A DNA stretch of 5,421 nt from Spirochaetales bacterium. Its GTDB lineage: Bacteria > Spirochaetota > Spirochaetia > JABEVK01. Made by a program: the position numbers and the translations under genes. Location of the stretch: the NCBI GenBank assembly GCA_013043995.1, contig JABEVL010000326.1, positions 1 through 5,421 on the forward strand, read 5' to 3'. Each line of letters begins with the position of its first letter. The stretch's first letter is position 1. This document shows, piece after piece, positions 1-5,421 of the stretch. The notes below the pieces were generated by a model, which was not told the origin of the DNA, searched no databases, and saw only the letters and a program-made list of their open reading frames with translations.

Positions 1-360
1 GACGTGGACATCGCCCAGTACGACCACGAAGACGGGCTTTACCTCCAACGCTTGGCCGAGGGGCTCGCTCAGCTTGAAAAAATTGCCTTTCAAAAGAACG
101 GCCGCCTTCCCGACCTCGTGCTCGTCGTCGATGGCTCCGACCCCTACGAAGGCGATGAGCTCCCCTCTACCTCGACCCTGCGTCTGACTCTTCAGCAGAT
201 GTTGGAACGCGATCTGCTTCTTTACAACTTTTTTCAGGATAGGAGCATCCCTTCGGCCTGGGTCAACGCCGGGGGCTACGGCGAAAAGGTCTGGCAGGTC
301 TACGTTCAATTCTTGGAGAAAATCCTCCCGGAACGTTGCGCCGCAACCCAGCCCTACTAA
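1..360 (+). CDS. Histone deacetylase family protein, C-terminal part (5' end outside window)
   Basis: The frame is open from base 1, so this is the C-terminal part (about 119 residues) of a longer protein. Two active-site landmarks of the arginase/deacetylase fold are visible. The motif GSDPYEGD (bases 133-156) matches the GSDxxxGD loop of HDACs, where the Asp (codon 139-141) is a zinc ligand. The later AGGYG (bases 268-282) matches the GGGY loop, whose Tyr (codon 277-279) stabilises the transition state. Family members hydrolyse acetyl-lysine, acetylpolyamine or related amides using one Zn2+; bacterial substrates are often unknown and cannot be told from this fragment. The His-rich half and the first zinc ligands lie beyond the left edge. 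The GTG at 4-6 is internal, not a credible start. It has no signal peptide or membrane segment in view, so it is probably cytosolic. The gene converges with the kinase gene, with only 16 bp between stop codons. Confidence 0.8.
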   Translation, partial: DVDIAQYDHEDGLYLQRLAEGLAQLEKIAFQKNGRLPDLVLVVDGSDPYEGDELPSTSTLRLTLQQMLERDLLLYNFFQDRSIPSAWVNAGGYGEKVWQVYVQFLEKILPERCAATQPY

Positions 361-376
361 AAGGGGGAAAAAATAA

Positions 377-1720
377 TCAAGCAAACACACCCTTAGGGCC
401 TTTCAGCAACGCCCGTGTTCCCTTGCCCGTGTTCTCGAGGCGGAAAGCCAGGCCTGCCAGGGCCGACCACTGGCGGCAAAGCAAAAGGCCGAATCCTGAA
501 CCTTTTTCACCGGCCGTGCCCGGGCTTGAAATCGGGTGCAGGTTGTCTTCGAGCTGATCCAGAACGTGCTGGGGAATGCCTCCGGCTTCGTCTTCGATGA
601 CGAGAACGACCTTGTCGCCTTCCGGAAAGGACTCGAAGGTAATTTTTTGACCACTTTTTGAAAATTTTAAGGCGTTCGAAACGAGATTTCGCACGATGGT
701 TTGAACAGCCCTCGGGTCACTACAAAGAACGGCCTCGGCCTTCAGGTTGCCCACAAGCTTCACGCCCTTTTTGTCGGCAGCCAACTTCATCAAGTCGCAG
801 ACCTGCTCGACAGTTTCACGCAGTCTTAAAGGCTGGGAAGTAAATTCCAAAGCACCTGTCGCCAGGTTTCTCCACTCCAAAAGACTTTCCACGAGACTTC
901 GGGCCTGACGGGCGCTCGAGCGAAAAAGCTGGATGTAAGCGTCAAAGTCTTCGGGGTCATGGCAGGCTTCGTGGGCCAAGGTGTCAAAATATTCTTCGTA
1001 GCTCCCCAGGGGACCGCGAAGATCGTGGCCGACGATCTTGAGAATTTGGCTGTTGGCAGCGTTCAGGGTCTGCAAGTCTAAATTTCGCCGCGTCAAAACA
1101 AGGTAGACAAAACCCAGGTTGTTGAAAAATATGGTGAAGATGATGAAGTACAGGAATGAGGTGGAAGCCCAGCCGTTCGAAAGCAAGGATTCCGGCCTTT
1201 GTAAAAACGCCAAGACTCCTCGGGAAAAAAAGAGAAGGCCAGAAATCACGTAGACCCAACGAAAACGCAGAAAAAGACGCCGCAACGTCAACTCGGTCCC
1301 ATCAGGAACTTGAGGGAAAGCGGCAACCAGGTAGAGTGCGGCGATTCCCAGGGCAAAAAAAGCCGTTCTTACCCAAATCACAGGCCACACAAAGGTGAAC
1401 AGAAAAAAAATCAGAGCCAACGGTGAAGCGACCAGCCCCACGAACACGCGAGAAAGGTTGAGGCCCCAGAAGGCAAAGCTGGCCTGACTATAGGTGACAA
1501 AGGCGAGAAAGAGTACCACGTTGGCGGCGAAAATCAGCAAGGGCCAGGGAACAAACATCCGGGTCAAAAGGAGCAAGAGACCGACAAAGGCCAGAAGGTT
1601 CCCTGCATTCAGCCATAGAAGGGCGGGCTCGGCGGCATACTGCCTGCGAAAAAGCGAAAGAACAAGGGTAAGCGAGAACGTCTCGAGTGTCAGCACAAGG
1701 TAGAGGGTCAGAGCGTTCAT
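377..1720 (-). CDS. Orphan membrane histidine kinase with about 7 transmembrane helices
   Basis: This 447-residue sensor kinase autophosphorylates on His and should pass the phosphate to a response regulator; none is encoded in the window. About seven hydrophobic segments are visible (roughly residues 4-24, 33-54, 57-78, 91-111, 113-135, 155-173, 187-210). Positive clusters at RR25-26, 147-154 and RR211-212 suggest N-terminus outside and kinase core inside. No separate periplasmic domain exists, so the signal is probably sensed in or near the membrane. The core has an H box GHDLRGPLG (His232), an N box RNLVSNALKFS (Asn349), a G1 box EDEAGGIP (Asp377) and a G2 box GEKGSGFGL (404-412). Position +4 after His232 is Gly, not the Thr/Asn of the E/DxxT/N phosphatase motif of HisKA kinases, so phosphatase activity may be weak. 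The start is fixed: a TAA codon lies directly before the ATG. No Shine-Dalgarno is seen; see the promoter and palindrome entries. It has no receiver, PAS or HAMP domain. The kinase identity is firm; the signal is unknown. Confidence 0.93.
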   Translation of the reverse strand: MNALTLYLVLTLETFSLTLVLSLFRRQYAAEPALLWLNAGNLLAFVGLLLLLTRMFVPWPLLIFAANVVLFLAFVTYSQASFAFWGLNLSRVFVGLVASPLALIFFLFTFVWPVIWVRTAFFALGIAALYLVAAFPQVPDGTELTLRRLFLRFRWVYVISGLLFFSRGVLAFLQRPESLLSNGWASTSFLYFIIFTIFFNNLGFVYLVLTRRNLDLQTLNAANSQILKIVGHDLRGPLGSYEEYFDTLAHEACHDPEDFDAYIQLFRSSARQARSLVESLLEWRNLATGALEFTSQPLRLRETVEQVCDLMKLAADKKGVKLVGNLKAEAVLCSDPRAVQTIVRNLVSNALKFSKSGQKITFESFPEGDKVVLVIEDEAGGIPQHVLDQLEDNLHPISSPGTAGEKGSGFGLLLCRQWSALAGLAFRLENTGKGTRALLKGPKGVFA

Positions 1721-1726
1721 TTAGAT

Positions 1727-1755
1727 AATATAGGCAGTTGAACGCAGGTGTTCAA
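1727..1755 (-). promoter_or_regulatory. Candidate sigma70-type promoter giving a leaderless kinase mRNA
   Basis: Reading the minus strand, TTGAAC (1755-1750) is followed by a 17-nt spacer and TATATT (1732-1727). This matches the TTGACA and TATAAT consensus at 4 and 5 of 6 positions with ideal spacing. A start 7 nt past the -10 box falls on base 1720, the A of the kinase ATG. Because no Shine-Dalgarno precedes that ATG, a leaderless transcript is a consistent reading. The call rests on consensus matching only. Confidence 0.45.
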
Positions 1756-1761
1756 CTGCCT
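1732..1761. repeat. Perfect 12-bp inverted repeat with 6-nt spacer (operator or terminator)
   Basis: AGGCAGTTGAAC (1732-1743) and GTTCAACTGCCT (1750-1761) are exact reverse complements separated by GCAGGT. The repeat starts 6 nt after the stop of the PEGA gene and ends 11 nt before the kinase ATG. It could form a terminator hairpin for the PEGA gene, but the minus-strand sequence after the stem (ATATTATC) is only a broken U tract. It also spans the -35 element, the whole spacer and the first base of the -10 box of the candidate kinase promoter, which is where a dimeric repressor would bind. The repeat itself is certain; its role is not. Confidence 0.7.
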
Positions 1762-1767
1762 CCAGAA

Positions 1768-2574
1768 TCACTCGCGAATATTGAGATTTAAAACAGGTTC
1801 GATCCGGTAGGACCTTCCCGGACGCAATTCCCAGCGTCTTTCCACGCTGAGGCCGCCGCTCACGATCCGAATTGTATGAAGTCCTGGTGCGATCTGAAAC
1901 CTGTTCCCCTCGTGGCGGGGAACGATCTGCCCGTCGACAAAGCATTCGATCCGCCGGTTGGCATCGCCGACGTAGGGGTTGCGGTTGGCGTCCGAAAGGA
2001 CAATTTCCAGGGTCGCGTGCTCTGGCCGCAAGTCGGCCCTCAGGGACCAATCCCTGTCCACGTCCACGTCCCTTTGCCATTCCTGGTAGCCATTTTTGAA
2101 AACCCGTATCCGATGCCGCCCTGGTGAAAGCATCACGCCGTCGGGCGACTCACCTTCGACAGGGCGCCCGTCAATGAAGATCTGCACGCCGTTAACGTTG
2201 GCGCCGATGCGCAGACGAAACATCGGCGGCGGAGCGGGCGGAGCGATCGGTTGCTGGGCCCCCACCGACTGAAAAATGATCGGGACCGTCATGTTGCCGT
2301 TCACGTAGATCGAGTTGATCCAGTCGGCGTAACCCGGCGCCGTCGCGCGGACGAGGTGTGAACCCGCACTCAAGCGCATCGAAAAGTCGGTCGTGTTGAC
2401 GTAGTTGCCGTCGATATAAACTGGGGCGCTGTTCACGTTCGAGGTAAAGTGCACCACGAACGGGCCGCCCGAAGCCCCGCCGTAGGGCGAAGGCGCCAGG
2501 GCTCCGGCTTGAGCAAAGAGCTGGGCCGTGCCCAGGCCCACCAGCAAACAAAACGCCGAAAAAATTGATTTCAT
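1768..2574 (-). CDS. Secreted PEGA-repeat protein
   Basis: This is a 268-residue exported protein of unknown function. Residues 1-23 form a signal peptide (MK, a hydrophobic stretch, then LFAQA with likely cleavage after Ala23); there is no Cys for lipidation. Two PEGA-type beta-rich units are clear. Unit one (about 41-101) has APVYIDG, a LSAGSHLVR segment and APGYADW. Unit two (about 118-184) has VQIFIDG, LSPGRHRIRV and KNGYQEW. A proline-rich linker (PIAPPAPPP, 109-117) separates them. A third, diverged unit (about 187-266) keeps ECFVDGQ and IAPGLHTIRIV but lacks the Gly-Tyr. PEGA domains are common in surface and periplasmic proteins and have no known enzymatic activity, so a binding or structural role in the envelope is inferred. 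The ATG has a strong GGAGG 4 nt upstream. The gene lies 45 bp after the lipoprotein gene and is probably co-transcribed with it. Confidence 0.88.
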   Translation of the reverse strand: MKSIFSAFCLLVGLGTAQLFAQAGALAPSPYGGASGGPFVVHFTSNVNSAPVYIDGNYVNTTDFSMRLSAGSHLVRATAPGYADWINSIYVNGNMTVPIIFQSVGAQQPIAPPAPPPMFRLRIGANVNGVQIFIDGRPVEGESPDGVMLSPGRHRIRVFKNGYQEWQRDVDVDRDWSLRADLRPEHATLEIVLSDANRNPYVGDANRRIECFVDGQIVPRHEGNRFQIAPGLHTIRIVSGGLSVERRWELRPGRSYRIEPVLNLNIRE

Positions 2575-2578
2575 GATT

Positions 2579-2583
2579 CCTCC
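2579..2583 (-). promoter_or_regulatory. Ribosome binding site of the PEGA gene
   Basis: The minus strand reads GGAGG-AATC-ATG, a strong Shine-Dalgarno with a short spacer. It supports the ATG at 2574-2572 and the signal-peptide start. The 45-bp gap between the lipoprotein stop and this start shows no terminator-like hairpin, in keeping with a shared transcript. Confidence 0.8.
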
Positions 2584-2619
2584 GTGTCAGCTTTTACTGC
2601 CGCTTCCAAACTCAGCACG

Positions 2620-3747
2620 CTACTTGGCCAACGCACCGAAAATCGGAGTACCAGCAACCAAGCTCTTAAATGGCGTACTCGTCGCCGATGGGCCCTGGGG
2701 AACCGCCCTTTGGTCGGGCACGATCTGGTAGCACGCACCCGAGCTTCCTGTGGGGGTGTAATACAAAAACAGGTTGACCCGAGCGACGCTCGCGCTGGTC
2801 AAGGTGGTATCCTGGGGAAGCTGGAACGTCGACAGCAGGGATCCGTTGGGGCCTGACACCGTTTGCACGCAGTAGATCGTCAGGTTGGGGTTGGACGCGG
2901 CCGAGGTGGACGAGGTCAGGCTTCCCGTGGGGGCGTTCAGGTAGACCTCGGCGGCTCCCATGTAGCGGAACTGGGTCCCCGAAGGCAGCAAGGTTCCAAA
3001 AGCCGCGTAGAGTCCGTTCAAATCGTTGCTTGAATTCATCGTCACCGGGTAGTTCGCTGTGCTTTGTGTGTACGTGCTATAAGTAAACGGGATCGAGCGC
3101 AGGGTGATGACTCCGGCGCCGCTCGAATCGCTGGTGGCCGAAGAGTTGTTGTTCAGGTACACGGTCGCCGTCCCGCTGGTCGGAAACACCGGAGCCTGGT
3201 AGTAGACTTCGGCACGGGTATCCGTGAAAGTATCGCTGTAGGGGGTGGTGAAGGACGGCTCAGTCGAAGACTGATCGCTGTCAGGGAACGACATGTACTC
3301 GTCAATCTTGGCCCCGGAGGCCGCGTTCCAGACGGCGATGAAGGACAAACCGCCGACGTCGCTCGAGCTCAGGCTCAGGGCGGGAACGTATCCCAGACTG
3401 ATCGAGTAACCGCTGTTGTTTACCCGGACCGGCGGTGCGAAGTAACCCGTCGCGGAAAAGGTGATTTCGTAAGGAGCCTGGGTCGAATCCAGACCCGTGA
3501 AGGAAAAGTTGCCCAGGCTGTCGGTCGTCGTGGTGACCGTGTAGCTGGAATTGCTGATCGAGGCGAGCGTGACCGTGGCACCGGAAATCCCCGTGGCACT
3601 GTAGGAACGGGCGTCGACGAGGACACCCGAGACGTCACTGTCGGTGACGGTGTTGGTTGATGTCAGGGTGACCGTGCAGCCCGAAAGCCCCCCCAGGATC
3701 GCAAGCAGGGCAAGAATCAGGCCCGCAGAGATAAGTCGTTTGCTCAT
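2620..3747 (-). CDS. Ser/Thr-rich lipoprotein with a carboxypeptidase-regulatory-like domain
   Basis: This 375-residue envelope lipoprotein has no recognised specific function. Residues 1-24 are a lipoprotein signal (MSKR, a long hydrophobic core, then the lipobox LSGC), so Cys24 should be lipidated and anchor the protein in a membrane. A polar Ser/Thr linker leads into a beta-sandwich of the carboxypeptidase regulatory-like type at about residues 38-110. It is recognised by VSGVLVDA, ISGATVTLA, the TTTDSLGNFSFTGL strand pair and ITFSATGYF. These domains are non-catalytic and usually structural or adhesive. The remaining 265 residues are rich in Ser, Thr, Gly, Asn and Tyr with alternating beta-like patterns; I recognise no fold there. 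Two further cysteines, Cys293 and Cys339, could form a disulfide if the protein is exported. The frame extends 26 codons upstream to an ATG at 3825, but the ATG at 3747 is preferred because it has a Shine-Dalgarno and begins the signal peptide. The PEGA gene follows 45 bp downstream. Confidence 0.87.
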   Translation of the reverse strand: MSKRLISAGLILALLAILGGLSGCTVTLTSTNTVTDSDVSGVLVDARSYSATGISGATVTLASISNSSYTVTTTTDSLGNFSFTGLDSTQAPYEITFSATGYFAPPVRVNNSGYSISLGYVPALSLSSSDVGGLSFIAVWNAASGAKIDEYMSFPDSDQSSTEPSFTTPYSDTFTDTRAEVYYQAPVFPTSGTATVYLNNNSSATSDSSGAGVITLRSIPFTYSTYTQSTANYPVTMNSSNDLNGLYAAFGTLLPSGTQFRYMGAAEVYLNAPTGSLTSSTSAASNPNLTIYCVQTVSGPNGSLLSTFQLPQDTTLTSASVARVNLFLYYTPTGSSGACYQIVPDQRAVPQGPSATSTPFKSLVAGTPIFGALAK

Positions 3748-3753
3748 TTGCAG

Positions 3754-3760
3754 CTCCTTT
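3754..3760 (-). promoter_or_regulatory. Ribosome binding site that fixes the lipoprotein start
   Basis: The minus strand reads AAAGGAG, six bases (CTGCAA), then ATG at 3747-3745. This is a near-ideal Shine-Dalgarno. It places the start at the lipoprotein signal rather than at the in-frame ATG 26 codons upstream, which would bury the signal peptide behind a charged extension. Confidence 0.85.
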
Positions 3761-3767
3761 AACCGAA

Positions 3768-3792
3768 GGGTGTTCTGCGACACCCGTTTTTT
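3768..3792 (+). terminator. Short hairpin followed by T6 (plus-strand terminator-like; leader hairpin on the minus strand)
   Basis: GGGTGT (3768-3773) and ACACCC (3780-3785) form a 6-bp stem with a 6-nt loop. On the plus strand this is followed by G and six T (3787-3792), the shape of a weak intrinsic terminator, yet no plus-strand gene lies nearby for it to end. On the minus strand the same hairpin sits in the lipoprotein leader, 7 nt upstream of its Shine-Dalgarno, without hiding it. It could block antisense transcription towards ftsK or stabilise the leader. Confidence 0.3.
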
Positions 3793-3806
3793 ATGTCTTG
3801 AAAACA

Positions 3807-3842
3807 CCCCCCCAGTGTAGCGCAAAAAAACAAGAAGAACAA
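3807..3842 (-). promoter_or_regulatory. Candidate promoter of the lipoprotein-PEGA unit, with a G7 tract at the start site
   Basis: On the minus strand TTGTTC (3842-3837) is followed by a 17-nt spacer and TACACT (3819-3814). This is a moderate match (3/6 and 4/6) with ideal spacing, in an otherwise AT-rich gap. Seven G residues (3813-3807) follow at once, so transcription would begin in or at the end of this run and give a leader of about 60 nt. No GC-rich terminator hairpin for ftsK is visible in the 122-bp gap, so read-through from ftsK is also possible. Confidence 0.35.
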
Positions 3843-3869
3843 ATTATTTGAATTCGTTACGGGCGATCT

Positions 3870-5421
3870 TCACGAATTGTGCACGATTTCACGGGGTTTG
3901 GAACCGTTTTGCGGCCCCACAATCCCCATTTCTTCCATCAGTTCGATCATCCTGGCCGACCGGTTGTACCCGACGCCCAAGCGCCGTTGAAGAAAGCTGG
4001 CCGAGGCTTTTTTGTAGGTGCGCACGATCTCGATGGCTTTTTCAAACAGGGGGTCCATGTCGGCTGGAGCCTCTTCTGCCCCGGCAAGGGCTTCTTCTTC
4101 GTCCTCGTCGTAGAAAATCTCGTCGCTGATGTACTCCGGCTCACCGAGGGTTTTAACGTGCGCCACGACGCGTTCGACGTCCTCTTCGGACAAAAAGGCC
4201 CCCTGCAACCGGTTGGGAAAAGGATTCCAGCTCGACGTGAACAGCATATCACCCCGACCCAGAAGCTTTTCAGCGCCCATCTGGTCGATGATGATCCGGC
4301 TGTCGGTTTTCGAAGCCACCATAAAGGCGATCCGGCTGGGAAAGTTCGCCTTGATCAGGCCGGTGATCACGTCGACCGAGGGCCTTTGCGTCGCCAAAAC
4401 CAGGTGGATGCCCACAGCGCGGCTCATCGCAGCCAGACGCGCGATGTTGCCTTCCATGTCCTTGCCGGCGGTCGCCATCAGGTCGGCAAATTCGTCGATA
4501 ACAACGACGATGTACGGGAGTTTATTGGTGGCGATGTGGCGCTTGTCAATTTTGCCGTTGTAACTGCGGATATCCTTGGCTCCCAGGGCGTCCAAAAGCG
4601 CGTAGCGGCGCTCCATCTCATACAGGCACCACTGGACCGCCTGCAAAGCTTTTTTGGGTTCGGTGATGACGGGCGCCAAAAGGTGCGGAATCTCGTTAAA
4701 ATACTTGAGCTCGACGATCTTGGGGTCCACCATTAAAAGCCGAACGTCTTCGGGGGAGCGACGGAATAAAATCGAGCAGAGGAGGGCGTTCACACACACG
4801 GACTTGCCCGCGCCCGTCGCTCCAGCGATCAAGAGGTGGGGCGTGCGCGCCAGGTCGATGATTTGGGTTTCACCCGAGATGTCTTTTCCCAGCACAATCG
4901 GAATCTCGGCCCGGCTTTCCTGAAACTCCGCGCTGGCGATCATTTCGGCAAAACCGACGATGGTACGCTCACGGTTGGGGACCTCGATCCCGACAGCGTG
5001 TTTACCTGGAATCGGGGCCACGATACGGACGCTGATCGCAGCAAGTCCCAGGGCGATATTGTCGGCTAGGGCGACGATTTTGGAAAGCTTGACGCCAGCG
5101 GCTGGCAGGATTTCGAACATGGTGACGACGGGACCCTTGCGAATTCCCGTCACCTGGGCGTCGATGTTGAATTCTTTCAGGGTGTTCTGGAGGATCAAAG
5201 CGGCGCGCTGGGTCAACTCGTCGATCTGGCTGAAGTTGCCTTCTTCGTACTGGGTCAAAAGTCCCTGAACCGGCACGTGGTAACCCCGAAAACGGCGGGG
5301 CATCGACGGCGCCAGGTAACCCGTGTCGGAAACCGCTGGGGAACGGTCCTGCCCGGTTTCTTCACTCCCGCCCTGACGGCTGGCCAAGGGCGGAGGTACC
5401 GGGATAGCCTGGGGTGTAAGC
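3870..5421 (-). CDS. ftsK: DNA translocase FtsK/SpoIIIE, motor and gamma domains (N-terminus outside window)
   Basis: FtsK is a septum-anchored hexameric ATPase that pumps DNA during division and delivers chromosome dimers to XerCD for resolution. The frame is open to the right edge; the TTG at 5387-5385 (used here as residue 1) is internal, and the membrane anchor lies beyond the window. A proline-rich linker is seen first. The alpha domain follows (about 35-160, with GPVVTMFEILPAAGVKLSKI and APIPGKHAVGIEVPN). The RecA-like beta domain has Walker A GATGAGKS (189-196), Walker B VVVIDE (294-299) and the family signature ATQRPSVDVITGLIKANFPS (332-351). An acidic linker (about 422-445) leads to the winged-helix gamma domain (about 445-502, with SFLQRRLGVGYNRSARMIE), which reads oriented guide sequences on DNA. 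All expected motor motifs are intact. The gene lies upstream of the lipoprotein gene on the same strand, separated by 122 bp, with no evident functional link. Confidence 0.97.
   Translation of the reverse strand, partial: LTPQAIPVPPPLASRQGGSEETGQDRSPAVSDTGYLAPSMPRRFRGYHVPVQGLLTQYEEGNFSQIDELTQRAALILQNTLKEFNIDAQVTGIRKGPVVTMFEILPAAGVKLSKIVALADNIALGLAAISVRIVAPIPGKHAVGIEVPNRERTIVGFAEMIASAEFQESRAEIPIVLGKDISGETQIIDLARTPHLLIAGATGAGKSVCVNALLCSILFRRSPEDVRLLMVDPKIVELKYFNEIPHLLAPVITEPKKALQAVQWCLYEMERRYALLDALGAKDIRSYNGKIDKRHIATNKLPYIVVVIDEFADLMATAGKDMEGNIARLAAMSRAVGIHLVLATQRPSVDVITGLIKANFPSRIAFMVASKTDSRIIIDQMGAEKLLGRGDMLFTSSWNPFPNRLQGAFLSEEDVERVVAHVKTLGEPEYISDEIFYDEDEEEALAGAEEAPADMDPLFEKAIEIVRTYKKASASFLQRRLGVGYNRSARMIELMEEMGIVGPQNGSKPREIVHNS

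Noticed and set aside
361..420. Terminator between the convergent deacetylase and kinase genes
   Set aside because: The minus strand has a T6 run (373-368) after the kinase stop. The only stem before it is imperfect, pairing GAACAC with GTGTTT around a bulged GGGC/GCCC inner helix, and lies within coding sequence. It is too weak to call.
411..434. Direct repeat of GCCCGTGTTC with a 14-bp period
   Set aside because: It encodes part of the kinase segment NTGKGTRA near the C-terminus and is explained by codon choice at repeated Gly and Thr residues.
2049..2074. Asp-rich DVDVDRD stretch in the PEGA protein as a calcium site
   Set aside because: It lies on the last strand of PEGA unit two, where alternating residues are expected, and lacks the Gly and Glu positions of known calcium-binding loops.
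1721..2080. Minus-strand open frame ending directly at the kinase start and in the same frame as the kinase
   Set aside because: It overlaps the PEGA gene in another frame, is Arg/Pro-rich with no motif, and ends in the TAA before the kinase ATG. It is not a kinase extension.
3064..3660. Long plus-strand open frame of 198 codons opposite the lipoprotein gene
   Set aside because: It is Arg- and Gly-rich, has no recognisable motif or ribosome site, and mirrors the codon pattern of the lipoprotein, which has a clear signal peptide and Shine-Dalgarno.
3748..3825. N-terminal extension of the lipoprotein to the ATG at 3825
   Set aside because: The extension is charged, would place the signal peptide internally, overlaps the candidate promoter region, and lacks the strong AAAGGAG site found before the ATG at 3747.
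3879..4736. Plus-strand open frame of 285 codons opposite ftsK
   Set aside because: It is a shadow of the strongly conserved FtsK motor region on the other strand; its translation matches no family.

Overview
The window holds five genes and is densely coding; no stretch over 300 bases lacks a gene. The sequence is moderately GC-rich. It looks like a Gram-negative or other double-membrane bacterium: one gene carries a lipoprotein signal, another a cleavable signal peptide ending in a typical AxA site. PEGA repeats, the HDLRGPL-type histidine kinase with an EKGSGFG ATP lid, and the 'GSDPYEGDELPST' deacetylase motif remind me of spirochaetes, but that placement is a low-confidence inference. No mobile element, CRISPR array, rRNA or tRNA was seen.

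Layout. Bases 1-360 (+) are the C-terminal end of a histone-deacetylase-family zinc hydrolase cut by the left edge. It converges with four minus-strand genes. In their transcription order, from right to left, these are: an FtsK/SpoIIIE DNA translocase (3870-5421, N-terminus beyond the right edge); a Ser/Thr-rich lipoprotein with one carboxypeptidase-regulatory-like beta-sandwich domain (2620-3747); a secreted protein built of PEGA repeats (1768-2574); and a membrane histidine kinase with about seven transmembrane helices (377-1720).

How they may work together. FtsK is a housekeeping chromosome-segregation motor and is probably a separate transcription unit from what follows. The lipoprotein and PEGA genes are 45 bp apart, each has a good Shine-Dalgarno, and they are probably co-transcribed from a candidate promoter in the 122-bp gap after ftsK. 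The kinase follows 47 bp after the PEGA gene. That gap contains a perfect 12-bp inverted repeat that overlaps a plausible sigma70-type promoter, whose predicted start falls on the kinase ATG itself. The kinase has no Shine-Dalgarno and may be read from a leaderless transcript. No response regulator is visible, so the kinase is an orphan within this window.

Nothing here is clearly a new system. The parts most worth a second look are the palindrome/promoter in front of the kinase, the G7 tract with alternative hairpins in the lipoprotein leader, and the envelope-protein-plus-sensor arrangement.
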